Of a DNA stretch of 64,000 nucleotides, positions 55,387 to 63,854 are shown piece by piece. This stretch comes from JAGVPT01 sp963827085 (GTDB lineage Bacteria > Bacteroidota > Ignavibacteria > UBA10030 > UBA8401), in contig CAWGZY010000002.1 of the NCBI GenBank assembly GCA_963827085.1, forward strand, positions 62,001-126,000. The letters are read 5' to 3'. Within the stretch, counting starts at the first letter, position 1, and each line of letters begins with the position of its first letter. A program made the position numbers and the translations under genes. The notes beneath the pieces are model-generated. The model saw only the letters and a program-made list of their open reading frames with translations, was not told the DNA's origin and searched no databases.

Positions 55387-55448
55387 CTTCGAACCTGACT
55401 TTCCCGCCCGAAGAGCGGGACGCTCTAGCCAGGCTGAGCTACACCCCG
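55387..55448 (-). repeat. Partial tRNA-Pro copy B
   Basis: Same as copy A, with TCCCGCTCTTCGGGCGGGA as the palindromic arm and AGGTTCGAAG as the T-loop remnant. 82 bases from copy A. The 20-base spacer on its left is nearly the same as that of copy C. Confidence 0.85.
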
Positions 55449-55468
55449 ATATTCTTTTCTCTTAACTT

Positions 55469-55530
55469 CTTCGAACCTGACTTTCCCGCCCGAAGAACGG
55501 GACGCTCTAGCCAGGCTGAGCTACACCCCG
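55469..55530 (-). repeat. Partial tRNA-Pro copy C
   Basis: Nearly identical to copy B over the whole 82-base unit including the spacer; the arm differs by one base (TCCCGTTCTTCGGGCGGGA). Recent tandem duplication of B and C is likely. Confidence 0.85.
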
Positions 55531-55550
55531 TTATCAATCATTGGTACTAC

Positions 55551-55591
55551 TTCCGGCGAAGTCCGCCGCTTTCCGGCGGACTGAGCTACAC
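55551..55591 (-). repeat. Shorter tRNA-like copy D
   Basis: Only GTGTAGCTCAG of the tRNA 5' side remains, joined to another palindrome (GTCCGCC...GGCGGAC, 55561-55581). The palindrome differs in sequence from those in A-C but occupies a similar place. Confidence 0.6.
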
Positions 55592-55675
55592 GTGTACTGT
55601 CCCTTTTGGACAAAGAAATATAAGGATTGCCGCTCGGCAAAACAAGACAAGAATAGAATCATGCGGACGTGATTT

Positions 55676-58108
55676 CTATTGGCGTTTCCCTTCTATTGCA
55701 GAGATTTCTTGCAGTAAATCTTTTTTTGTAAACCCGGACTTTTTCATCAAGCTAACGACAAAACCCCGAAGCTGTTCTCTGGTTTCGTCATCAATCTCCA
55801 TGCTCGTCATGACAATAACGGGGATCGTCTGTGTCTTCGGATTATGCTTCAATTGGTACGCAACGTTGAACCCGGAAATTTCCGGCATCACCAGGTCGAG
55901 TATGATAAGGTCGGGATGCTCTTCCTGTGCAAGGCGCAGACCTTCCCTTCCGTCCAATGCCTTCAGCACTGTGCATCCCTCGGCTTCCAGAATCACTTGC
56001 ACGAGGTCGATCACGGAACGGTCGTCGTCGATCACCAAGATTTTTGCCGATCGTTTTTGTTTCAACCCCGAGGTCGCTTTCCGAAGTGATTCGAGGAGCG
56101 CATCTTTTTGAACGGGCTTCACAAAATAATCAACGGCGCCAAGTCCAAACCCGACGTTTCGTTCGTCAAGCATAGAGATGATGATAACCGGAATATCCTT
56201 GCACAGCGGATGCTGTTTGAGCTCGCGCAGCACCTGCCAGCCGTCTTTCACCGGAAGAAGAATGTCGAGCGTGATGACATCCGGTTTCCATAATTTCGCC
56301 TTCTCGAGCGCTTCGATGCCGTTCGCCGCTGTTTCGATGACGTAACCGGCCTCCGAAAGATACGACTGCAGGATCTGCCTCGCATGCGGCTTATCCTCCA
56401 CGATCAGTACCCGCTGAGGCTCCAATGACGGTGAGAGAATTCCGGCGATGTTTCCCGCAATTTCATTGCTGTCGCTGCGGGAGTTGACCATCATCGGCAT
56501 TCGAACGACAAACGTGCTTCCTTTTCCCCATTCACTCACCGCCGTAACCGAACCTCCGTGAAGCTCGACAAGTTTTTTTGTGATCGACAGACCCAATCCT
56601 GTCCCTTCCTGCTTCCTCTTTCCGGCAGACGTTTGCTGGAACGGAAGAAACAGGCGCGGCAGTTCTTCCGCCTGAATGCCAATACCCGAATCCTGCACGC
56701 TGAACTCAACTGCGTTCTCGACACGCAGGACATTGATCTTTATTGTGTTTTCCGGATGACTGAACTTGATCGCGTTCGAAACAAGGTTGAGCATAATTTG
56801 CTTGAGGCGAACATCATCGGCGACGATGTCGTCGAGTTCGTCCGCAATATGAACTGCGAAGGAAAGCTTTTTTTCTTCCATTTGCGGCTGGAGCGACTTT
56901 GTGAGCGCGTCGATGAATTGCCGGATTGGAATGCTCTTGTAATGGAGCTCCAATTTTCCCGCTTCAAGCTTCGAGAGGTCAAGAATATCGTTGATGAGCT
57001 GGAGAAGATGCTTTCCGCTTTGATTGATCGACGAAACATACGATGAGACCGTGGCTGCATCCAGTTTGGGTATATCGAGCTGAATCAATTCCGAAAATCC
57101 GATAATGGAATTCAGCGGTGAACGGAGCTCGTGGCTGAAAAAAGCGAGAAATTTTTTCAGCGTTTCATGTGCGTCCTGTGTTTGCGCCCGTTGAATTTCA
57201 AGGTCGACATTCTTTACGCGCAGCTCGTCGATCAACCCCCTGCGGCTTATTCCGACAGCCAGCTCGTTCGCAATGAGCGAGAGAAACGATTGCTCTCGTT
57301 CGGCGAACGAGCGGTCCGAATTCATCAATATTTCTATCACGCCGACAAGCTCCCCTTCAACCTTGAGCGGAATGGCGAGAACGGTTTTCGGGTCCGACGT
57401 CACCAGCATCTCCGGCGCCACGGCGTAGTACGAACTGCGCGAAACGTCTGACGTAATAATCGGCGCGCCGGTGATCACGGCATCGATGCACGCAACGGAA
57501 TTTTGTTCGCTCACCGACCGCGCCGTGAGGTTCTTTTCCCATTCGAGAGACGGAAGCTCGGGCGCGACCAGAATAATTTTTTCGTCCTGCGGACGGAAAA
57601 TGTACATCAGCACATGATGGAACGGAAGGTCGTAGCGGGCGGCAATCGTGTGCACAACCTGCGCGCACAAATCGTCGAGCTGGTTGCTCGTGTTGATCAC
57701 ATGCGAGATTTCGAGCAGCGTTTCACGCTGCCGTTCCTGGTGCTTTTGCTCGGTGATGTCCTGGAAGAAGACAGAGAGCCCGTTTTCATTCGGATAAACG
57801 CGGATGTTATACCATGCCTCAAAATTGTTGTCGCGGTAACTCGTTTCGAATGATTGAAAAGATTTTGTTGCCATCGCTGTACGGTAGCGGTCGCCATGCT
57901 CCGCCTTCTCAGCGTTCGGAAAAATCTCAAAGACGTGCTTTCCCAACACCTGGCTGCGAGGGAGACGCGTTCCCTCTTCAGCTGCCCGGTTCCAGTAGAT
58001 AAACTTGAAATCCGCATCGAGAGCAAAAAATCCTCCGCTGATACTTTCTAATATTTCTTCAGGCTCCATTGAGTACCTTTCAAATGCTTCGTTCTTGCTT
58101 AAGGACAA
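55676..58108 (-). CDS. Hybrid sensor histidine kinase with two receiver domains
   Basis: 810 residues with no membrane segment. Order: PAS (residues ~15-118), GAF (~125-295), HisKA with phosphorylated His326 in FFSHELRSPLNSIIGFSEL, HATPase (~420-545, N box NLVSNAIKFS, GTGLGLSI), receiver 1 (~565-685, Asp615 in ITLDILLPV), receiver 2 (~690-805, Asp738 in IILDLVMPE). A cytoplasmic signal-integrating kinase; the ligand is not evident and no separate response regulator is adjacent. It lies downstream of the tRNA array on the same strand. Confidence 0.93.
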   Translation of the reverse strand: MSLSKNEAFERYSMEPEEILESISGGFFALDADFKFIYWNRAAEEGTRLPRSQVLGKHVFEIFPNAEKAEHGDRYRTAMATKSFQSFETSYRDNNFEAWYNIRVYPNENGLSVFFQDITEQKHQERQRETLLEISHVINTSNQLDDLCAQVVHTIAARYDLPFHHVLMYIFRPQDEKIILVAPELPSLEWEKNLTARSVSEQNSVACIDAVITGAPIITSDVSRSSYYAVAPEMLVTSDPKTVLAIPLKVEGELVGVIEILMNSDRSFAEREQSFLSLIANELAVGISRRGLIDELRVKNVDLEIQRAQTQDAHETLKKFLAFFSHELRSPLNSIIGFSELIQLDIPKLDAATVSSYVSSINQSGKHLLQLINDILDLSKLEAGKLELHYKSIPIRQFIDALTKSLQPQMEEKKLSFAVHIADELDDIVADDVRLKQIMLNLVSNAIKFSHPENTIKINVLRVENAVEFSVQDSGIGIQAEELPRLFLPFQQTSAGKRKQEGTGLGLSITKKLVELHGGSVTAVSEWGKGSTFVVRMPMMVNSRSDSNEIAGNIAGILSPSLEPQRVLIVEDKPHARQILQSYLSEAGYVIETAANGIEALEKAKLWKPDVITLDILLPVKDGWQVLRELKQHPLCKDIPVIIISMLDERNVGFGLGAVDYFVKPVQKDALLESLRKATSGLKQKRSAKILVIDDDRSVIDLVQVILEAEGCTVLKALDGREGLRLAQEEHPDLIILDLVMPEISGFNVAYQLKHNPKTQTIPVIVMTSMEIDDETREQLRGFVVSLMKKSGFTKKDLLQEISAIEGKRQ

Positions 58109-58116
58109 ACGGTTTT

Positions 58117-58196
58117 AATTAAGAATTAAGAATTTCGCAATAACAGAGTGGAAAGAGCATTCATAATTCATAATTATTAATTATTAATTCTTAATT
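58117..58196. repeat. AT-rich inverted repeat before the histidine kinase
   Basis: AATTAAGAATT at 58117 and again at 58124 is matched by AATTCTTAATT at 58186-58196. The right arm reaches the stop codon of the small gene ending at 58195. The sequences are similar to the AT-rich repeat at the fabH stop. Confidence 0.5.
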
Positions 58197-58458
58197 ATCT
58201 TTTAAGGTGCGGCGGTTTGAAACCTCTGTATGTATCGAACTGAGAATCGTAAAACACCAGGTTGAACGTGCTGTCGCGCAGCGTTCCCCCCGAAGGGTAA
58301 AGGTAGAATTCGGAAATTGTGTCTGTCGGATGCGCGGCGGGTTTCCCGTTCTCTGTGTAGAATCGAAGAGTATAAAATCCTTGTGTAAACGGGGCTGTTT
58401 GCAATTGTTCGTGAATGTTTGCTTCGCTGAAAATGAGGGGGTCATGCGTTGCGTTCAT
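58195..58458 (-). CDS. Small hypothetical protein coupled to the GroES-like gene
   Basis: 87 residues, no signal peptide or cysteine. Family not recognised. The start overlaps the stop of the GroES-like gene by 4 bases (ATGA), the main reason for calling it. Its sequence is rich in aromatic beta-type stretches (GFYTLRFYTENGKPAAHPTD, STFNLVFYDSQFDTYRGF). The other frame here (58445-58191) lacks this coupling. Confidence 0.6.
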   Translation of the reverse strand: MNATHDPLIFSEANIHEQLQTAPFTQGFYTLRFYTENGKPAAHPTDTISEFYLYPSGGTLRDSTFNLVFYDSQFDTYRGFKPPHLKR

Positions 58459-58841
58459 GGTCCGATCTCGGAATACGCGCTCCGCCGGATAAGCATCAAA
58501 AGAGATGATTGCTGAACGATGAGATATTGCTCCCCCTCATATTCTATTTCAATCGCCGCATCCCGAAGGAAAATTGCATAGTCCCCTTCTTCAACCTGAA
58601 GCGGGATGTATTTCACCGGATCTTTTGGAGTCGTCGACCATGGTTCCTGGTCGACGTAATTCGGATTGACGACGGGATATCCCGGTCCGACTTTGACGAT
58701 ATAGCCGCTCTGGACTTTTTCTTTTTCTTTCACACCGGGGGGCAAATACAATCCGTGGGACGTCTTCTCCTGGTCTTTTTCCGGCGAGACCAGCACTTTG
58801 TCGCCGACAAGAATGATTTTCTTTTTCAGTGATGTTTCCAT
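58455..58841 (-). CDS. GroES-like (Cpn10) protein
   Basis: 128 residues from the ATG at 58841. The core follows GroES: KIILVGDKVLVSPEKDQEKT, then a mobile-loop-like SHGLYLPPGVKEKEKVQSG, IVKVGPGYP, EEGDYAIFLRDAAIEIEYEG and YLIVQQSSLLMLIR. It is about 30 residues longer than GroES owing to an insert (VNPNYVDQEPWSTTP region). No groEL is adjacent, so this is probably a second, divergent copy rather than the housekeeping co-chaperonin. Coupled to the small gene downstream. Confidence 0.75.
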   Translation of the reverse strand: METSLKKKIILVGDKVLVSPEKDQEKTSHGLYLPPGVKEKEKVQSGYIVKVGPGYPVVNPNYVDQEPWSTTPKDPVKYIPLQVEEGDYAIFLRDAAIEIEYEGEQYLIVQQSSLLMLIRRSAYSEIGP

Positions 58842-59061
58842 ACTCCCGATTCCTTCGTGCACAAATATACGAAGATTTTTCGGAATTGCACAACAGGAAT
58901 AGCTGTAAATGGTTCGGGGGTCTTAGTCCGTAGTCCTGGGTTCGGGGTCTCGATGAAAATACTATCAGTCGAAGTCAGCTGCTAATTTCGAAGCACTTAT
59001 CATCCATTCCATGCGCGATGCTGAGGAGACCGTCGCAGCTATTCCAATCTTAATATCCGCA

Positions 59062-59087
59062 CCAAAAAGCTAGCGATGGCTTTTTGG
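59062..59087. terminator. Hairpin at the start of the broken cargo gene
   Basis: CCAAAAAGC (59062-59070) and GCTTTTTGG (59079-59087) pair with a short loop. It may end transcription on either strand; its role is not clear. Confidence 0.45.
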
Positions 59088-59476
59088 GTTTGACTATTTT
59101 GTCCCAAATTCTAAATTCACTAGCAGAGGATGTCCACCACAACTTGAGCGGTGCCAGCAATCGGGTCTCGGTCGTCGCAACAGGAGTTGGAAGTCAGCGC
59201 AATCAGATTACCTTGAATTACGACCTTGAGCAGAATTATCCAAATCCCTTTATCCCAGCGGCAACAATACGGTATACTATCCCGATTCGTTCGCATGTTT
59301 CGCTTTCAGTCTATAGCGCACTCGGGCAGAAGGTCGCTGAACTCGTGAATGGCGAGAAGGATCCCGGCTCTTATGCTGTCACGTTCGATGCTTAAGCTCT
59401 TGCAACGGGTGTGTATCTCTACCGGATACAGGCCGGGAATTTCGACCAAACGAGAAAGCTGGTCTTGTTGAAGTAA
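59084..59476 (+). pseudogene. Broken type IX secretion cargo: C-terminal sorting domain with a stop
   Basis: Residues after about 40 read as a T9SS type A sorting domain (LEQNYPNPFIPAATIRYTIP, then VSLSVYSALGQKVAELVNGE, YAVTFDA), where a TAA at 59393 interrupts. Past it the same frame continues with the usual ending ALATGVYLYRIQAGNF and TRKLVLLK and a stop at 59474. One base change at the TAA would restore the domain. No cargo-type N-terminus is seen upstream, so only the tail remains. Confidence 0.75.
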
Positions 59477-59488
59477 ATTCATACACGA

Positions 59489-59529
59489 AAAAAAAATCCC
59501 GGTGTCGATGTTGACGCCGGGATTTTTTT
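59489..59529. terminator. Bidirectional terminator between the broken cargo gene and the DUF5916 gene
   Basis: ATCCCGGTGTC (59496-59506) pairs with GACGCCGGGAT (59513-59523) with one G-T, flanked by A9 and T7 tracts. It serves both convergent units. Confidence 0.85.
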
Positions 59530-59548
59530 ATTCTTATAGACCGGCTGC

Positions 59549-61819
59549 CTACTCTCTCCAGAGATATTGCAGCTTTATAAAGAATTGCCGTTCGGTTTGC
59601 TCGAAGCCGTACGGATTACCAAAGTCAGTTAGGTCGTGTGTTGAACCGGCGTAACAGATAGTAAAAGGATTTAACTTGTAACTCAGCAACGGGTCAATTT
59701 CAACTACTTTGCTGAATTGATCGTATTGCCCGATCAAACGAAGAAATACATCGGAACTGAATTGATAGATTCCCGTGAACCTTGAAATGTAACCATCATA
59801 AAAAAGCTGTTGCGTCGAAACGTCAGACAATCGCGAGCGGGAGTACGACAAATCAAGTTCAAGCTGCGATGTTGGTTTTAGCGTCATGGATGCCGAGATA
59901 TTGTGTCCGTATCCAAGGAGAGCTAAATCACGATCAATAAACCTCCCGAGCGCGACATCCGCCGATACAGAAATATACGTTGCCGGGGCGGAATTGATTT
60001 GAAGTTCGCCACGGTTGATCTTGTTGAACCGCACGCTATGGTACAACTCTTCGTTATATGGTAAAAAAAACAAATTGATATTTGTTTGGCTCTTGAGTTG
60101 CAAATATATTCCAGCGGCGGTCCAGTCTTGCTTCCGCGCATTATCGTAATCGAACTGCAGGTTGTTTTCCATCCATAATTGGCCTAGATCAATCAGGGAC
60201 TTCACCGGATAAAAATTGTAATAATTTTGCAAATCAGTCATGCGTAAATCATTTCCGGTGATGAATCCGTTCTCCGCCTGGAAGGCCGGCGAAATATCTT
60301 CGTATGTTAAAGAAAAGCTGTAATCCCGTGCATCACGCCGAAACTGCGTATAGAGAGCAGTGCCGTTGTATGTTTGTCCATCGAATCCCGGCGTATACTT
60401 CGTACTGCCGAAAAAACTATCGTCGGAGAAAATCGTCGTGTCGTTAATTTCTTTTGTATTCGAAGCCAGGACCTGCCCGCGGATCGAATAATTGGAGTTG
60501 AGATATACGTTCCAGTCAATGCCCCCCGTGTAATTGTGTGCGTCAGTAAAATTCCTTGTCGTTCCCAGCGCACCGAGAAATGATTGCATGCCAAAATCGT
60601 ATTTTGCGCGTAGGATATTCGAATACGACTGCAAAGAACTTTCGACCGATGAACTTCCTTCTTCTCCGGCAATTATAAAGGGAGAATTTCTATCGCTCGC
60701 GGTAAGATATGCAATGGTAAGTCCGTCGGTTTTTTCTATAAGCTTTGCAGCTCCGATCGGGTTGTTGATCATGCGGGAATAGAAATCAGTCAGTTGAGTG
60801 CTAAAGATATCCGCACCGTCCAAAAAGAAAGGCCGTTTCTCGTTATAGTAAATCGCGTAGTTTGAATTCACGCTGATCTGCGTTGCGTCCGATTCGACCT
60901 GGCTGAAATCCGGATTGATGACAGCTTCCGCGAATAAACTCGGATTAGGCGAATACTTTATCCCGCCGCCGACTCTCCCGCTGACTTTTCCGTTGGAAAA
61001 TTGTGATGTCGGGTCGTCTGTGTTCGTGAGATTTCCTGACTGAAACCCCATCACATACGGAAGCACCTCCAATGTGCCCGTCGCTTCAAGATCTTTCAAT
61101 CCTCGTAAAGTCCCTCCCTGACAAATAGAACAGGGATCGTTCCTGTCAAAGGGCGTCCAGGAGAATTGCTGCCGGCTGGCTCTCGGAAAGTTTCGAAGGA
61201 GCGCAATAGTCCAATCCTGTAATTTTTTCGATGGAAAATGTATGCTTTTGAACGGTATGGCGATTTCGACGACATAGCCTGTGTCGTTGACTGTCCCTTT
61301 TGAATACCAAACGGCATCCCAGCTTGCATCTTCATTGTTTCCCGTCCTCATCAAATCTCCTTGTATCCCATACGGATTCGCGACGAATTCGTACGCACGC
61401 TGATTATCTTCATACGTATCGATCTCAACAAAGACAAAATCGTCGCTCCAAACATTATCCCTGTCCGAGATGTGCGTGCGGATCGCGGACGGCGCACTGT
61501 CGCGGCAAACAAAACCGAAATAGATGAACCGTGAATTGTACAGTATCTTTACAAAAGTCCGCTGATTTGCGGGAGTATTCTCACCCGGCTGGACTTCATA
61601 AGGACACTCAACCGTCGGTGCGGATTTCCATCGCGGGTCCGAAAGTTTTCCGGTAAGCTCGATATCGCCTTGAATTTTTACAGCAGCGACCGAAAATCTC
61701 TTTTGGTTCTTTGAAATTTCTGCAGCCGCAGATCCAGAAGTTCCAAGAATGATGAAGAGAATAGCCGGGAAGATTAAATGTTTTACAAGTCTCAAGTTTT
61801 TCACACTTATTATTTGCAT
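59549..61819 (-). CDS. DUF5916 outer-membrane protein with CBM9-like N-terminal domain
   Basis: 756 residues from the ATG at 61819; a start at 61858 is possible but breaks up the signal peptide (LIFPAILFIILGTSGSAAA). Residues ~60-220 form a CBM9-like beta-sandwich (VKIQGDIELTGKLSDPRW, YFGFVCRDSAPSAIRTHISD, WDAVWYSKGTVND). The rest is the DUF5916 barrel with repeated beta strands (FSQVESDATQISVNSNYAIY, YNEKRPFFLDGADIF). This is frequent in Bacteroidota; substrate unknown. No SusD or TonB box was found. Confidence 0.85.
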   Translation of the reverse strand: MQIISVKNLRLVKHLIFPAILFIILGTSGSAAAEISKNQKRFSVAAVKIQGDIELTGKLSDPRWKSAPTVECPYEVQPGENTPANQRTFVKILYNSRFIYFGFVCRDSAPSAIRTHISDRDNVWSDDFVFVEIDTYEDNQRAYEFVANPYGIQGDLMRTGNNEDASWDAVWYSKGTVNDTGYVVEIAIPFKSIHFPSKKLQDWTIALLRNFPRASRQQFSWTPFDRNDPCSICQGGTLRGLKDLEATGTLEVLPYVMGFQSGNLTNTDDPTSQFSNGKVSGRVGGGIKYSPNPSLFAEAVINPDFSQVESDATQISVNSNYAIYYNEKRPFFLDGADIFSTQLTDFYSRMINNPIGAAKLIEKTDGLTIAYLTASDRNSPFIIAGEEGSSSVESSLQSYSNILRAKYDFGMQSFLGALGTTRNFTDAHNYTGGIDWNVYLNSNYSIRGQVLASNTKEINDTTIFSDDSFFGSTKYTPGFDGQTYNGTALYTQFRRDARDYSFSLTYEDISPAFQAENGFITGNDLRMTDLQNYYNFYPVKSLIDLGQLWMENNLQFDYDNARKQDWTAAGIYLQLKSQTNINLFFLPYNEELYHSVRFNKINRGELQINSAPATYISVSADVALGRFIDRDLALLGYGHNISASMTLKPTSQLELDLSYSRSRLSDVSTQQLFYDGYISRFTGIYQFSSDVFLRLIGQYDQFSKVVEIDPLLSYKLNPFTICYAGSTHDLTDFGNPYGFEQTERQFFIKLQYLWRE

Positions 61820-61858
61820 AGCATACGGCAAACACGCTGCAAGGTTACGGAAAAGCAT

Positions 61859-62279
61859 TTATAGAATTAGCCATATCTTTACTATGACTCTCGATAGGAA
61901 CAAAAGGATGGGATGGATAAAATGAAATCGGATTAATGTATACGCCAGAGCGATTGGGTTATGGCTCTTCGCAACGCGCATGGAGGTTTACTTGCCAGCC
62001 AGGATACAAAAGCAAGAAAGCCCCCTTTTTTAGCTTGATTGTTCGATCGTTTACATCTACATTTTCAAACGCATGGAAAATTATGAGAGGGATCTAAACG
62101 CTCAAAATGATGAACGCGATGATAAGGGATTTTATGTTTCGCAAGAGAAAGCTATGATCAACCTAACGGCCTTTGGTCAAACTGGTTCCGAATATGAAGC
62201 TATTCGATTATCCGCAACAATTTCGATGGCAAAAGAAAATCCCATTATCAAAATTTACTCCAATAGCAAAGCGATTACG
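61859..62279. other. 421-base spacer between the DUF5916 gene and the Ntn-hydrolase gene
   Basis: Lies between divergent genes. The frame of the next gene is open back to an ATG at 62073, but that 69-residue stretch precedes an intact signal peptide and has no ribosome site. No other gene or repeat was seen. Confidence 0.5.
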
Positions 62280-63047
62280 ATGAAATCTATTTCGATAATA
62301 GCCACTTTGTTCCTTTTTATCTCCAACATTTGCCTCGGTCAGATTCATCGGGGAACAGCGGTGTTCGGATATTGCTTTCACGATGCAATTGTGATCGGAG
62401 TTGACAGCAAGTTTACCGAATTCGACAAGAAAAATTCGCTTACCGGCTTCGGATACGGGTGCAAAGTCTTCCGTGGAAATGACAGCGTGTATTTCGCCAT
62501 CTCCGGGAATGTCATCCCCTTCATCGACGGACAGAATGCTATAGAACGGGATGCTCGCCAAGCGTGTAAGAACGGTGCGAACCTCTCCGCAATTGCTTCC
62601 CTTTTCAAAAAAGAGGCGCTCAATACTCTCGAACCATACTCGGGAACCATTCAGCGGCAAATTGCCGGCGGCGTAAGGGGGGATTATGTGTCTGTTGCGT
62701 TCTTCGGGTTCGAGGAAGGAGTCGCAAGCTCTTATATAGTGGAGTTCCATGATATTAACATCCTTAAAAATGGGGACACTTCCCTTATCAGCGGAAAAGA
62801 AATGAGGGTAGGTAAATATCCAATGAAGATTGAACTTGGGAACACTGTCGAAATTGACAGATTCCTCTCCGCGCATCCCGCCTACGTTGGACATGGCAGA
62901 GATTCTATCACCGTAGAAATCAATACTCTCCTCGGGCTTGAGATCCTGGCCCACCCCGAAGCAGTTGGCGGCGGCATCTCTATTCTATGCATCTACCCAC
63001 ATAAGTACGAGTGGTGGCAAAGCGGATGCGAGTGCAAGAACTTTTAA
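62280..63047 (+). CDS. Secreted proteasome-like Ntn hydrolase
   Basis: 255 residues from the ATG at 62280, chosen because it opens a signal peptide (KSISIIATLFLFISNICLG). The mature part starts QIHRGTAVFGYCFHDAIVIG and matches the proteasome beta pattern: Gly25-Thr26 as the Gly(-1)/Thr1 pair, Asp42 exactly at position 17 counting from Thr1 (VDSK), and Lys62 in GYGCKVF at the Lys33 place with four extra residues. VYFAISG and VSVAFFGFEEGVASSYIVEF fit the later strands. Catalytic activity is inference. In known systems proteasome subunits are cytoplasmic, so a secreted one is unusual. No partner gene is visible. Confidence 0.6.
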   Translation: MKSISIIATLFLFISNICLGQIHRGTAVFGYCFHDAIVIGVDSKFTEFDKKNSLTGFGYGCKVFRGNDSVYFAISGNVIPFIDGQNAIERDARQACKNGANLSAIASLFKKEALNTLEPYSGTIQRQIAGGVRGDYVSVAFFGFEEGVASSYIVEFHDINILKNGDTSLISGKEMRVGKYPMKIELGNTVEIDRFLSAHPAYVGHGRDSITVEINTLLGLEILAHPEAVGGGISILCIYPHKYEWWQSGCECKNF

Positions 63048-63305
63048 CTTGAAATTTCTCTGACGCAATACACACGGAATTTTCAAGTTAATCAAGAAAC
63101 CCTTTCAGCATTGGCAAAGCCTCATATCAATCCCTCGCCTACCCTCTTTGGCAAACATCTTCTTATGTGCCACAATTGTCATTGACCGTATCCATTCTTA
63201 TTGATGACCATTACCGGTTAGACACCGTTGAAACTTTCCCCTTGCTCACTTCGTAAAGCTTGTGGTGCTTCATTTTCCGGTCAGGGGGAAAAAAGGAGGT
63301 TTCTC

Positions 63306-63854
63306 ATGCAACATAAAATTCTCGTGCTTTCAAGCATCCTGCTTACCGTTGCTATGTTCAGTCAGGCTGAAGCACAAACAAAATGCATTTGGATTGTAGG
63401 GTCACAAGACGGCGTGCCAATTCAAAAGATCGGTGTTTCCCTCTCGCTTGTGAAGCTTCTCGGCAGTTCGGATGGAGAGTTCGACATGAACGGCGTGAAA
63501 ATGTCGTACGAATCGCTTCTGCAAATATACCGGGACGGGTCTGTCAAGCGCATAAAAGACAGCGCCGGGAAAAGCGAGACGAAAATTTATGGCGGAAAGT
63601 TCGATCAGGAGATGAAAGAAAGTTCCGAAATGCAGGACCGCCTCATCATTGAAAGCTCCGACAGCGGATCCGCGACGAAAATCTCCAAAATACGCGTAAA
63701 ATCAATTGAAGCAGTGGGCGTTGTGCTGGCGATGATCGGATCGAAAGACCTCGACAATGACATTGACAAAATCGGAGCCGCCCTTGAACAAGGGGGTGTT
63801 CTCTACATCCGGGATGAGCAAAAAGATTCTCGGCTCTGGATGTACGTGAATTGA
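63306..63854 (+). CDS. Small secreted protein of unknown function
   Basis: 182 residues from the ATG at 63306, placed by AAGGAGGT seven bases upstream, one of the best ribosome sites in the window. Signal peptide HKILVLSSILLTVAMFSQAEAQ. The mature part is polar (GVSLSLVKLLGSSDGEF, RIKDSAGKSETKIYGGKF) and has one cysteine near its N-terminus. No family recognised. It lies 258 bases downstream of the Ntn-hydrolase gene on the same strand; a link is possible but not shown. Confidence 0.65.
   Translation: MQHKILVLSSILLTVAMFSQAEAQTKCIWIVGSQDGVPIQKIGVSLSLVKLLGSSDGEFDMNGVKMSYESLLQIYRDGSVKRIKDSAGKSETKIYGGKFDQEMKESSEMQDRLIIESSDSGSATKISKIRVKSIEAVGVVLAMIGSKDLDNDIDKIGAALEQGGVLYIRDEQKDSRLWMYVN

Noticed and set aside
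55306..55530. CRISPR-like tandem repeats
   Set aside because: The 82-base units are partial tRNA copies with near-identical spacers, not repeats with unique spacers, and no cas gene is near.
55306..55530. Functional tRNA-Glu genes (TTC in the loop)
   Set aside because: The copies lack the 3' T stem and acceptor strand, so no complete tRNA can form.
58191..58445. 84-codon minus-strand frame
   Set aside because: It overlaps the 87-codon frame, which is translationally coupled to the GroES-like gene and is the better candidate.
62073..62279. N-terminal extension of the Ntn-hydrolase gene
   Set aside because: It would place an intact signal peptide inside the protein and has no ribosome site.
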